Both the position numbers and the translations under genes were made by a program. A stretch of 28,691 bases of DNA from Muribaculaceae bacterium (GTDB lineage: Bacteria; Bacteroidota; Bacteroidia; Bacteroidales; Muribaculaceae): positions 1 to 28,691 of the forward strand of contig JAEDFO010000027.1 in NCBI GenBank assembly GCA_016292745.1. Direction: 5' to 3'. Positions 22,538-28,691 of this stretch are shown here, piece after piece (within the stretch, counting starts at the first letter, position 1; each line of letters starts with the position of its first letter). The notes below the pieces were generated by a model that was given only the letters and a program-made list of their open reading frames with translations, was not told the DNA's origin and searched no databases.

Positions 22538-22545
22538 TTCGTTTG

Positions 22546-22620
22546 TCGGGGTACCAAGATTCGAACTTGGGACCCCCTGCTCCCAAAGCAGGTGCGCTAA
22601 CCGGACTGCGCTACACCCCG
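22546..22620 (-). tRNA. tRNA-Pro (anticodon UGG)
   Basis: Acceptor CGGGGTG/TACCCCG (one G-U pair near the base), D arm GCGC/GCGC with GG in the loop, anticodon stem CCTGC/GCAGG with loop TTTGGGA, T stem CCAAG/CTTGG with loop TTCGAAT. CCA is not encoded. It has its own promoter and terminator. Confidence 0.95.
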
Positions 22621-22645
22621 AATGCTTCATTTCTGAATTGCGTTG

Positions 22646-22676
22646 CAAAGGTAAGCATTAAATTTTATTCATGCAA
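22646..22676 (-). promoter_or_regulatory. Promoter of tRNA-Pro
   Basis: On the minus strand TTG (22676-22674), 20 bases, TACCTTTG (22653-22646), about 25 bases upstream of the tRNA. Confidence 0.75.
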
Positions 22677-22868
22677 GCATTTGTGACATTTTTTGTCGGA
22701 AAGTTTATCTGACGCCGGAATTTTGCCCCATTTTACAGATATACGGCTACTCTATGCCCTGACATGCCCGATACTGCGAAATCATCGGCGGTTCATTGTA
22801 ATGTCATCACCATATCGTATCTAAACATTTTTCAATACTCTATTCGTCAAGATTCCTCATCATTTGTT

Positions 22869-22876
22869 TACCTTTG
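22869..22876 (+). promoter_or_regulatory. -7 element upstream of a small signal-peptide ORF
   Basis: TACCTTTG is a perfect -7 match 37 bases before the ATG at 22914. The -33 region is poor (TTCG at 22843, 22-base spacing). Confidence 0.45.
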
Positions 22877-22913
22877 TTGTAATAGTAAATAAACTTTAAA
22901 AACTAAATCAATT

Positions 22914-23018
22914 ATGAAGAAACTTTTCCTTTCTGCGCTCGCAGCAGTGGCGGCAGAACTAACCGTCATATGCACCGCCGCCCGCGCCCAGCGTGAGCGG
23001 TGGTGCCTCATAATATAA
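22914..23018 (+). CDS. Tiny signal-peptide ORF, probable relic or small secreted peptide
   Basis: The 34-codon ORF begins MKKLFLSALAAVAAELTVIC, like the signal peptides of Bacteroidales secreted proteins, with a plausible signal peptidase site after ARA, and stops eight residues later. Such a short mature part suggests either the stump of a decayed secreted-protein gene or a very small exported peptide. A Glu in the hydrophobic core and a GC-rich hairpin-like stretch (22970-23006) near the end of the frame favour decay. Apart from promoter elements, the rest of the 540-base region 22621-23161 shows no gene I can support. Confidence 0.4.
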   Translation: MKKLFLSALAAVAAELTVICTAARAQRERWCLII

Positions 23019-23118
23019 GCATCAACCAAGAATTCGCCGGAAGAATGCTTATAGCCCATATTATACGGTATTTGTGGTGGATTTTCGTTTTTTTCTATGC
23101 TTTTCGCTCCTTTTATAT

Positions 23119-23126
23119 TATTTTTG
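23119..23126 (+). promoter_or_regulatory. Probable -7 element of aspS
   Basis: TATTTTTG fits TAnnTTTG and lies 36 bases before the aspS ATG. No clear TTG at the usual spacing. Confidence 0.45.
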
Positions 23127-23161
23127 TATGATTTTATAAAAACTAATTTACTTATCACAAT

Positions 23162-24922
23162 ATGTACAGGACTAACACCTGCGGAGAACTCCGCATTACC
23201 GATGCCGGCAAATCGGTTACGCTCGCCGGATGGGTGCAGCGCTCACGAAAGATGGGCGGCATGACATTCGTCGACCTCCGCGACCGTTACGGCATTACCC
23301 AAATCGTATTCAACAACGAAGTGAATGCCGAACTTTGTGAAAAAGCCAACCAGCTGGGACGCGAATTCGTTATAGCCGTTACAGGCACTGTGGCCGAACG
23401 TAGCAGCAAGAACAAAAACCTGCCCACCGGCGACATCGAAATCATCGCTTCCGACCTCAACATACTCAACCGAAGCGACGTGCCGCCATTCACCATCGAG
23501 GACAACACCGATGGCGGCGACGACATTCGCATGAAATACCGCTACCTCGACCTACGCCGTTCTGCTGTGCGCAAGAATCTTGAACTGCGTCACAAGATGA
23601 CAATCGAGGTGCGCCGCTATCTCGACAGCAAAGGATTCCTCGAAGTGGAAACCCCTATTCTCATTGGTTCCACTCCCGAAGGCGCACGCGACTTCGTTGT
23701 GCCGTCGCGCATGAACCCCGGTCAGTTCTATGCCCTGCCGCAGAGCCCACAGACCCTCAAGCAGCTGCTGATGGTTTCGGGTTTCGACCGCTATTTCCAG
23801 ATTGCAAAGTGCTTCCGCGACGAAGACCTCCGCGCCGACCGTCAGCCGGAATTCACCCAGATTGACTGCGAAATGTCGTTCGTTGAGCAGAACGATATCA
23901 TCGAGCTCTTCGAAGGCATGACCAAATACCTGTTCAAGACCATCCGCGGTGTGGAACTAAACGAACCATTTATCCGCATGCCGTGGAGCGAGGCCATGAA
24001 GCGTTTCGGCTCCGACAAGCCAGATATGCGCTTCGGCATGGAATTCGTTGAATTGAAAGAATTCTTCAATGGCAAGGGCGACTTTGCCGTATTCAACGAT
24101 GCTGCCTACATTGGCGGTATCTGCGCACCGGGATGTGCCGTGTATACCCGCAAGCAAATCGACCAGCTCACCGACTTCGTGAAACGTCCGCAGATTGGCG
24201 CCAAAGGCCTTGTGTATGCCCGAGTAGCCGAGGACGGCTCGGTGAAATCGTCGGTCGACAAGTTCTACTCGCAAGAGGTTCTTCAGGGACTGAAGGCCGA
24301 AATGAACGCACAGCCTGGCGACCTTATTCTAATTCTCAGCGGCGACGACGTGATGAAGACCCGCAAACAACTGTGCGAGCTACGTCTTGAGATGGGAGAA
24401 CGCCTGGGCTTACGCGACAAGAACAAATTCGCTCTGCTGTGGGTTGTCGACTTCCCGATGTTTGAATGGAGCGAGGAAGAAGGCCGATTAATGGCCATGC
24501 ACCATCCATTCACCCACCCCAAGGACGAGGACATTCCGCTTCTCGACACCAACCCGGCTGCAGTTCGCGCCGACGCCTACGACATGGTGTGCAACGGTAT
24601 CGAAGTGGGCGGCGGCAGTATCCGTATCCACGACCCTAAACTCCAGGCCAAGATGTTCGAGATTCTGGGCTTCACACCCGAACGCGCACAAGAACAATTC
24701 GGATTCCTGATGAACGCGTTCAAGTTCGGCGCACCGCCTCACGGTGGTCTGGCCTATGGTCTCGACCGCTGGGTGAGCATCTTCGCCGGATTGGACAGCA
24801 TCCGCGACTGCATCGCATTCCCAAAGAACAACTCAGGCCGCGATGTGATGCTCGACGCACCCTCGCGCATCGACGACAAGCAGCTCGACGAGCTCTGTCT
24901 GAAAGTTGACGTAAAAGAATAA
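23162..24922 (+). CDS. aspS: Aspartyl-tRNA synthetase
   Basis: AspRS charges tRNA-Asp. The 586-residue product is the bacterial type: N-terminal OB-fold anticodon-binding domain (residues about 1-110, with VTLAGWVQRSRKMGGMTFVDLRDRYG), then the class II catalytic core with FLEVETPILIGSTPEGARDF (motif 1 region), CFRDEDLRADRQPEFTQID (motif 2) and GLAYGLDRWVSIFAG (motif 3), and between them the bacterial GAD insertion domain (about 290-420). It is first in an operon: the next ATG comes one base after the stop. Whether it also charges tRNA-Asn cannot be judged from this window. Confidence 0.98.
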   Translation: MYRTNTCGELRITDAGKSVTLAGWVQRSRKMGGMTFVDLRDRYGITQIVFNNEVNAELCEKANQLGREFVIAVTGTVAERSSKNKNLPTGDIEIIASDLNILNRSDVPPFTIEDNTDGGDDIRMKYRYLDLRRSAVRKNLELRHKMTIEVRRYLDSKGFLEVETPILIGSTPEGARDFVVPSRMNPGQFYALPQSPQTLKQLLMVSGFDRYFQIAKCFRDEDLRADRQPEFTQIDCEMSFVEQNDIIELFEGMTKYLFKTIRGVELNEPFIRMPWSEAMKRFGSDKPDMRFGMEFVELKEFFNGKGDFAVFNDAAYIGGICAPGCAVYTRKQIDQLTDFVKRPQIGAKGLVYARVAEDGSVKSSVDKFYSQEVLQGLKAEMNAQPGDLILILSGDDVMKTRKQLCELRLEMGERLGLRDKNKFALLWVVDFPMFEWSEEEGRLMAMHHPFTHPKDEDIPLLDTNPAAVRADAYDMVCNGIEVGGGSIRIHDPKLQAKMFEILGFTPERAQEQFGFLMNAFKFGAPPHGGLAYGLDRWVSIFAGLDSIRDCIAFPKNNSGRDVMLDAPSRIDDKQLDELCLKVDVKE

Positions 24923-24923
24923 C

Positions 24924-26018
24924 ATGCCGCGCATTTCCGACATAATAAACGAAATAGAGCAGTTTGCTCCGCTATCGCTTCAAGAGAGCTACGACAACGC
25001 CGGGCTTCAGATAGGCAACCCCGATGCTGAAGCCGAGGCGGCGCTGTTGTGTCTCGATGTAACCGAAGCCATCATAGATGAAGCTGCAAGCCGTGGCTGC
25101 AACCTGGTGGTTTCGCACCATCCGCTGCTGTTCCGCGGCATTAAACGCATTGGCATCAACTCTGAACGCGAACGAATAATAATCAAGGCCATCGAATATG
25201 GCATAACCATCTATTCGGCTCACACAAACCTTGACAATGCATCGCGCGGTGTGTCGCACGAGATTGCCTCACGCCTCGGACTTAGCGACATCAAAGTGAT
25301 GGTTCCGCAGCAAGGCCGCTTGCTCAAGCTGGTGGTGTTCACTCCAAAGAACTATGCACGACGCCTCAGTGCAGCTCTGTTTGCCGCCGGGGCCGGAGCA
25401 TTCCGCAACTACGACAGCTGCAGCTTTGAATCGGAAGGTAACGGCTCGTTCCGTCCTTGCGAGGGAGCCAACCCGTTTATCGGCGAACTGGGTGAAATAC
25501 ACATCGAGCCCGAAATCAGGCAGGAGTTTCTCATCAGCAACGACATAAAAAGCCGCGTGGTGGCAGCACTGATAGCCACCCACCCCTACGAGGAACCGGC
25601 TTTTGACCTAATACCGCTCGACAATGCTTCGCTCGACACCGGTACAGGAGTGGTGGGCAATATATCGCCAATGCCAGTTGCCGAATTCCTTGACATGCTG
25701 AAGAAACAGATGAATGTCAGCTCGTTGCGATACAGCCAAGGGCGCTCGTCAACCGTCAGCCGAGTGGCAATCTGCTCGGGTTCAGGAGCCGAATTCATCG
25801 GCAACGCCATCCGTTCGCGTGCCGACGTTTACATTACTGGCGACGTTAAATACCACGACTTTACCGAAAAAGGTTCCGACATAATTATTGCCGACATAGG
25901 CCATTTCGAAAGCGAACTTTGCACAAAAGAAATTTTTTATCGTATTATTACCGAAAAATTTCCTAACTTTGCAACCTATTATTCTGAAAATGAAAAAAAT
26001 CCGATAAATTATTTGTAG
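24924..26018 (+). CDS. Nif3-like dinuclear metal centre protein
   Basis: The 364-residue product belongs to the NIF3/YbgI/YqfO family, which forms toroidal hexamers with a dinuclear metal site. The halves carry SHHPLLFRGIKRI and YSAHTNLDNASRGVSHEIA near the N-terminus, and TGDVKYHDF and ADIGHFESE near the C-terminus, supplying the His, Asp and Glu ligands. The middle third (about residues 125-240) is the extra PII-like insert of YqfO-type members. It may be a GTP cyclohydrolase-related or nucleotide hydrolase, but function is unsettled. It is coupled to aspS (one-base gap) and to the zinc-ribbon gene (three-base gap). Confidence 0.93.
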   Translation: MPRISDIINEIEQFAPLSLQESYDNAGLQIGNPDAEAEAALLCLDVTEAIIDEAASRGCNLVVSHHPLLFRGIKRIGINSERERIIIKAIEYGITIYSAHTNLDNASRGVSHEIASRLGLSDIKVMVPQQGRLLKLVVFTPKNYARRLSAALFAAGAGAFRNYDSCSFESEGNGSFRPCEGANPFIGELGEIHIEPEIRQEFLISNDIKSRVVAALIATHPYEEPAFDLIPLDNASLDTGTGVVGNISPMPVAEFLDMLKKQMNVSSLRYSQGRSSTVSRVAICSGSGAEFIGNAIRSRADVYITGDVKYHDFTEKGSDIIIADIGHFESELCTKEIFYRIITEKFPNFATYYSENEKNPINYL

Positions 26019-26021
26019 AAT

Positions 26022-26786
26022 ATGGCTACCGATAAGACAAAAAACGAAAAAGAACTTACCGTAGAAGAGCGATTGAAAGCCCTTTACGAGCTCCAGACAC
26101 TGCTCTCTGAAATCGACCGCATCAAGACTATCCGCGGTGAATTGCCATTGGAAGTTCAAGACCTTGAAGACGAAATTGCCGGTCTTGAGACTCGTATCCA
26201 GAAATACAAGGCCGAAGTTGACGACTTGCGCGCTCAGACTGTAAAGAAAAAGCACGACATTGAACAGGCTAAGGCTCTTATCGATAAATACACCGAACAG
26301 CAAAACAACGTTCGCAACAACCGCGAATTCGACTTCCTCTCAAAGGAAATAGAGTTCCAGAACCTCGAAATTGAACTTGCCGAAAAGCGTATCCGCGAAT
26401 TCTCGGCCCAGTCGGAACAAAAGGCAAAGGACATTGTTGCTGCAAACGAAACTCTTACCGACCGTCAGCACATCCTCGGTGAAAAGAAGAGCGAACTCGA
26501 TGAAATTGTATCGGAAACCAAGCAGGACGAAGAGCGCATTCGCGAAAAAGCCAAGAAACTCGAAGCTAAAATCGACCCGCGCTTGCTCACCGCTTTCAAA
26601 CGCATCCGCAAGAGCGCACGCAACGGCCTGGGTATCGTATACATTCAGCGTAATGCTTGCGGCGGCTGCTTCAACCGCATTCCACCGCAACGCCAGATGG
26701 AAATCAAGATGCACAAGAAAATCATCGTTTGCGAATACTGCGGTCGCATTATGATTGACCCAGAATTGGCAGGCGTTCAAGAATAA
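26022..26786 (+). CDS. Coiled-coil protein with C-terminal C4 zinc ribbon (DUF164/zf-RING_7)
   Basis: About 190 residues of heptad-rich coiled coil (Lys, Glu, Leu, Ile, for example LEDEIAGLETRIQKYKAEV) are followed by a C4 zinc ribbon: NACGGCFNRIPPQ and CEYCGRIMIDPEL. NNREFDFLSKEIEFQNLEIELAEKRI is the most conserved patch in relatives. The family is near-universal in Bacteroidota next to nif3 and has a suspected nucleic-acid-binding role, not proven. A TAACTTTG element inside the end of the nif3 gene (25964-25971) could provide extra transcription. Codon usage and a good terminator suggest solid expression. Confidence 0.93.
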   Translation: MATDKTKNEKELTVEERLKALYELQTLLSEIDRIKTIRGELPLEVQDLEDEIAGLETRIQKYKAEVDDLRAQTVKKKHDIEQAKALIDKYTEQQNNVRNNREFDFLSKEIEFQNLEIELAEKRIREFSAQSEQKAKDIVAANETLTDRQHILGEKKSELDEIVSETKQDEERIREKAKKLEAKIDPRLLTAFKRIRKSARNGLGIVYIQRNACGGCFNRIPPQRQMEIKMHKKIIVCEYCGRIMIDPELAGVQE

Positions 26787-26804
26787 TCGCAATAACAAGG
26801 CATT

Positions 26805-26845
26805 ACGGGCCGACTGAATCATCTCAGCCGGCCCGTATATTTATA
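26805..26845 (+). terminator. Terminator of the aspS-nif3-zinc-ribbon operon
   Basis: ACGGGCCG pairs with CGGCCCGT, extended by CTGA/TCAG past an A-C mismatch, six-base loop, then ATATTTATA. It starts 18 bases after the last stop. Confidence 0.8.
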
Positions 26846-26857
26846 TATTATAAGGAT

Positions 26858-27131
26858 TTATCGAATCAGCACTTTCTCGGTTTTATTACCGCGCCTGACG
26901 ATAATATATCTTCTCCTCGCCTTCCGGAGCCACAGAAATAATGTCGGAAATTTCGGGAAGCTTGGCAGCCGACGATACTGCCGAATTGGTAAAGTTGACA
27001 ACCGATTAAACCTTGGCTTTGGTTGGGTTCAATGCACTGGCTGCTACACTAAAAGCCGGTTGCTCTTGCTGAGAATAAGCAGCGCCTACTGTGAGCAATA
27101 CGGCTGATAACGATGTAAAAATCTTCTTCAT
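26858..27131 (-). pseudogene. Decayed secreted-protein gene
   Basis: Reading from the ATG at 27131, 41 codons encode a Sec signal peptide (MKKIFTSLSAVLLTVGAAYS) and a short mature start, then an in-frame TAA at 27008-27006. The same frame continues open for 39 codons after it, ending YYRQAR and a second TAA at 26888-26886. A shift of frame there gives GNKTEKVLIR and a stop at 26860-26858; tails like this end many Bacteroidota secreted proteins. This suggests a nonsense mutation, a frameshift and probably an internal deletion. A TAAATTTG element lies upstream. I do not know the parent family. The 41-residue product could also be a genuine peptide. Confidence 0.6.
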
Positions 27132-27209
27132 AATGTTACGGGTTTTAATTCTTGATAATGGTTTTTGCTTATATTATTACTTTAAATATGCATTTATGTT
27201 ATTATCTCG

Positions 27210-27217
27210 CAAATTTA
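27210..27217 (-). promoter_or_regulatory. -7 element of the decayed secreted-protein gene
   Basis: TAAATTTG on the minus strand (27217-27210), about 80 bases before the ATG; no clear -33 partner. Confidence 0.45.
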
Positions 27218-27317
27218 TAGCCTTATTGCTTAAAAACTATTGACATACATAAAGAAAGAAAATTGTAAGTGTTAATATCTGTTGTCAAAATTTGCATTAA
27301 CAAATCGAGCTAACACA

Positions 27318-27352
27318 TAAAAGGAAAAGAGCCACCCATAGCTGGATGACTC
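27318..27352 (-). terminator. Terminator of ridA
   Basis: On the minus strand GAGTCATCCA pairs with TGGGTGGCTC (two wobbles, four-base loop) and is followed by TTTTCCTTTTA, 28 bases past the ridA stop. Confidence 0.8.
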
Positions 27353-27380
27353 GTAGAATATTTCAGTATAATAAATGATT

Positions 27381-27758
27381 TTACCTTACGGCAATTGCCT
27401 CGATTTCTATACGCGCATCTTTTGGCAAACGCTTAACCTCGACGGCTGAACGCGCCGGTGCGACACCTTCAAAATAGGTAGCATAGACGCTGTTCATGGC
27501 GGCAAAATCGGCCATGTCGGCAAGGAAGACTGTTGTCTTCACCACATTATCCATTGTGAGACCCACTTCGGCAAGTATTGCCTTCAGATTATCGAGCGAC
27601 CGCCGGGTGAGCTTCTCAATATCGTTCTCAACAAAATTACCTGTAGCCGGGTCGACAGGAAGTTGCCCGGAAATAAACACCATTCCGCCAGCCTCTACTG
27701 CCTGGCTATAAGGGCCGATTGCTGCTGGTGCACCGGCTGTTGATATTTGCTTTTTCAT
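27381..27758 (-). CDS. ridA: RidA-family enamine/imine deaminase
   Basis: RidA hydrolyses reactive 2-aminoacrylate and related imines released by PLP enzymes. The 125-residue product is full length, with AAIGPYSQAVEAGGMVFISGQLPVDPATG in separate conserved blocks, VVKTTVFLADMADFAAMN and the catalytic arginine in PARSAVEVKRLPKDARIEIEAIA (Arg about position 105). It forms trimers with active sites between subunits in this family. It is a single gene with its own promoter and terminator, divergent from the YhcH-type gene. Confidence 0.96.
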   Translation of the reverse strand: MKKQISTAGAPAAIGPYSQAVEAGGMVFISGQLPVDPATGNFVENDIEKLTRRSLDNLKAILAEVGLTMDNVVKTTVFLADMADFAAMNSVYATYFEGVAPARSAVEVKRLPKDARIEIEAIAVR

Positions 27759-27782
27759 TTTCTGATAATTATTAGTTTCCTA

Positions 27783-27812
27783 CAAATATAGCAACTTTGA
27801 CACGTAGCGCAA
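27783..27812 (-). promoter_or_regulatory. Promoter of ridA
   Basis: On the minus strand TTG (27812-27810), 19 bases, TATATTTG (27790-27783). Confidence 0.75.
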
Positions 27813-27832
27813 GAAAAAACGAGAGGAAAAGA

Positions 27833-27861
27833 TTGTGAATCGGGAATTATCAGTAACTTCG
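27833..27861 (+). promoter_or_regulatory. Possible promoter of the YhcH/YjgK/YiaL gene
   Basis: TTG (27833-27835), 18 bases, TAACTTCG (27854-27861), one mismatch in the -7 element; 24 bases before the ATG. Confidence 0.5.
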
Positions 27862-27885
27862 AGCACTGATTAACAACATTAAGCA

Positions 27886-28344
27886 ATGATAATAGGAAGT
27901 ATAGAGCACCCCGAAGCATATTTTGGATTGCATCCACTTATGAAAGAGGCTTTTGATTGGCTTCGGGAAAATTACAGAACCGCTCACAGCAACGGCACCG
28001 GCCGAATAGAGATTCGCGGAAACCAGCTATATGCCAATGTGGAAACCGTGCAGATGAAACGCAGCGATGAGCAGCGAATTGAGGTGCACCGACGCTATCT
28101 CGACATCCACGTCCCGGTAAACACAAGTGAAACCATTGGCTGGCGGAGCACAAAATCGCTGGCGACGCCCATCACCGAATACGATGCTGGCCGCGACATA
28201 GCTTTCTACGCAGATGTGCCGGAAGCGCGATGCACTATCACCCCAGGATGCTTTGCCATTGCCACACCCGACGATGGCCATGCGCCTATAATCGGCGAGG
28301 GCGAACTACTGAAAATCTGCATCAAAATCCAAATCGAAGAATAA
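27886..28344 (+). CDS. YhcH/YjgK/YiaL family protein
   Basis: The 152-residue product is a member of the YhcH/YjgK/YiaL (DUF386) family, cupin-like proteins that bind a metal ion. Its conserved blocks are all present: EVHRRYLDIHVPVNTSETIGW, YDAGRDIAFYADVP, and the His-containing FAIATPDDGHAPII. Some relatives sit in sialic acid or other sugar operons (YhcH was proposed as a sugar anomerase or epimerase), but here it is alone, so the substrate cannot be named. A strong bidirectional hairpin follows. Confidence 0.92.
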   Translation: MIIGSIEHPEAYFGLHPLMKEAFDWLRENYRTAHSNGTGRIEIRGNQLYANVETVQMKRSDEQRIEVHRRYLDIHVPVNTSETIGWRSTKSLATPITEYDAGRDIAFYADVPEARCTITPGCFAIATPDDGHAPIIGEGELLKICIKIQIEE

Positions 28345-28365
28345 ACCATTTTATAACAAAACAAA

Positions 28366-28398
28366 CCGAGCCGTGAAGCACAGTGCTACACGGCTCGG
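28366..28398. terminator. Bidirectional terminator between the YhcH-type gene and rpoC
   Basis: CCGAGCCGTG pairs perfectly with CACGGCTCGG over a 13-base loop. The plus strand continues AATTATTTTA, the minus strand TTTGTTTTG, so both convergent genes can use it. Confidence 0.88.
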
Positions 28399-28418
28399 AA
28401 TTATTTTATGACAACCGA

Positions 28419-28691
28419 TTATTTTTCGATTTCAACTGATTCTTCCGACTCAACCGATTCAGCAGCATTGTCGTACGACAGATTTGCTGCATCGAATTCA
28501 TCCTTTGAACCAACAATAAGACGGTCGTATTCACGCAGACCAGTACCGGCAGGAATCAGGTGACCACAAATAACGTTCTCCTTCATACCCTCGAGAGTGT
28601 CGACTTTACCGTTGATAGCGGCTTCGTTGAGCACCTTGGTGGTTTCCTGGAACGATGCAGCCGACATGAAGCTTGAAGTCTGCAATGCAGC
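28419..28691 (-). CDS. rpoC: RNA polymerase beta' subunit, C-terminal fragment
   Basis: The last 90 codons of rpoC; the gene continues beyond the window edge. ALQTSSFMSAASFQETTKVL is the conserved beta' C-terminal motif, followed by KENVICGHLIPAGTG, which lies near the jaw/clamp region close to the omega subunit site. The tail (about the last 20 residues) is acidic and poorly conserved, as in other Bacteroidota. The ORF in this window has no real start codon; the TTG at 28685 is an internal Leu codon. Confidence 0.97.
   Translation of the reverse strand, partial: AALQTSSFMSAASFQETTKVLNEAAINGKVDTLEGMKENVICGHLIPAGTGLREYDRLIVGSKDEFDAANLSYDNAAESVESEESVEIEK

Noticed and set aside
22868..23158. 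96-codon minus-strand reading frame upstream of aspS
   Set aside because: Composition is unlike a protein, it runs antisense to the signal-peptide ORF and the aspS promoter, and it resembles no known family.
1..28691. CRISPR arrays, insertion sequences, prophage, restriction or other defence genes
   Set aside because: No direct-repeat arrays, transposase or integrase motifs, or nuclease/methylase signatures were seen; the tRNA genes show no adjacent attachment-site duplication that I can detect.

Overview
The window looks like a stretch of a Bacteroidales chromosome, and the Muribaculaceae or a near relative is my best guess. The evidence is: promoter elements of the Bacteroidota type (TTG/TTTG, 18-20 bases, TAnnTTTG); almost no Shine-Dalgarno sequences; lineage-typical families (DUF3109, DUF4286, type IX secretion plug protein, single-domain arabinose-5-phosphate isomerase); and the neighbourhoods efp/rpmH, recF/DUF721 and nif3/zinc-ribbon. 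The family-level assignment is inference. Almost everything is core housekeeping. I see no phage, transposon, CRISPR array or recognisable defence system.

Layout. 1-2.7 kb: the 3' part of a large unknown exported protein, then divergent efp (-) and rpmH (+); rpmH has only 50 codons. 2.8-5.7 kb: a cysteine-cluster protein (DUF3109, -) divergent from a compact queF-queC-queD-queE operon that makes the queuosine precursors preQ0 and preQ1. 5.8-6.3 kb: rplS. 6.3-11.5 kb: a long minus-strand run recF > DUF721 > thioesterase > kdsD-type isomerase > PfkB-like protein > TPR protein > ribH, followed by tRNA-Tyr and tRNA-Gly from their own promoter. 11.5-13.2 kb: a lipoprotein and a 307-base intergenic region with a long inverted repeat. 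13.2-16.4 kb: tdk, tRNA-Arg (-), ung, a C_GCAxxG_C_C redox-motif protein and a T9SS plug protein. 16.4-17.6 kb: a Na+/Ca2+ antiporter (-), then an SRP RNA and tRNA-Thr transcribed together (-). 17.8-18.8 kb: DUF4286 and ruvC. 18.9-21.1 kb: a minus-strand operon pyrE > SRPBCC protein > phosphoesterase > SPOR lipoprotein. 21.2-22.6 kb: alanine dehydrogenase and tRNA-Pro (-). 22.6-23.2 kb: a mostly empty region with a tiny signal-peptide ORF. 23.2-26.8 kb: aspS > nif3 > zinc-ribbon coiled-coil protein. 26.8-27.2 kb: a decayed secreted-protein gene. 27.4-28.4 kb: ridA (-) and a YhcH/YjgK/YiaL protein (+). 28.4 kb to the end: the C-terminus of rpoC (-).

The most notable observations are: (1) a PfkB-family protein beside the Kdo-pathway isomerase whose catalytic GAGD motif is replaced, so it is probably not an active kinase; (2) tRNA-Gly(UCC) with matched changes A19 and U56 in place of the near-universal G19-C56 tertiary pair; (3) a disabled secreted-protein gene and a second tiny signal-peptide ORF, both still with promoter elements; (4) a perfect 22-base-arm hairpin after the DUF3109 gene; (5) SRP RNA and tRNA-Thr four bases apart under one promoter; (6) a recF promoter so close to the start codon that the mRNA may be leaderless; (7) a palindrome in the spacer of the alanine dehydrogenase promoter. 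I did not find a clearly new multi-gene system.
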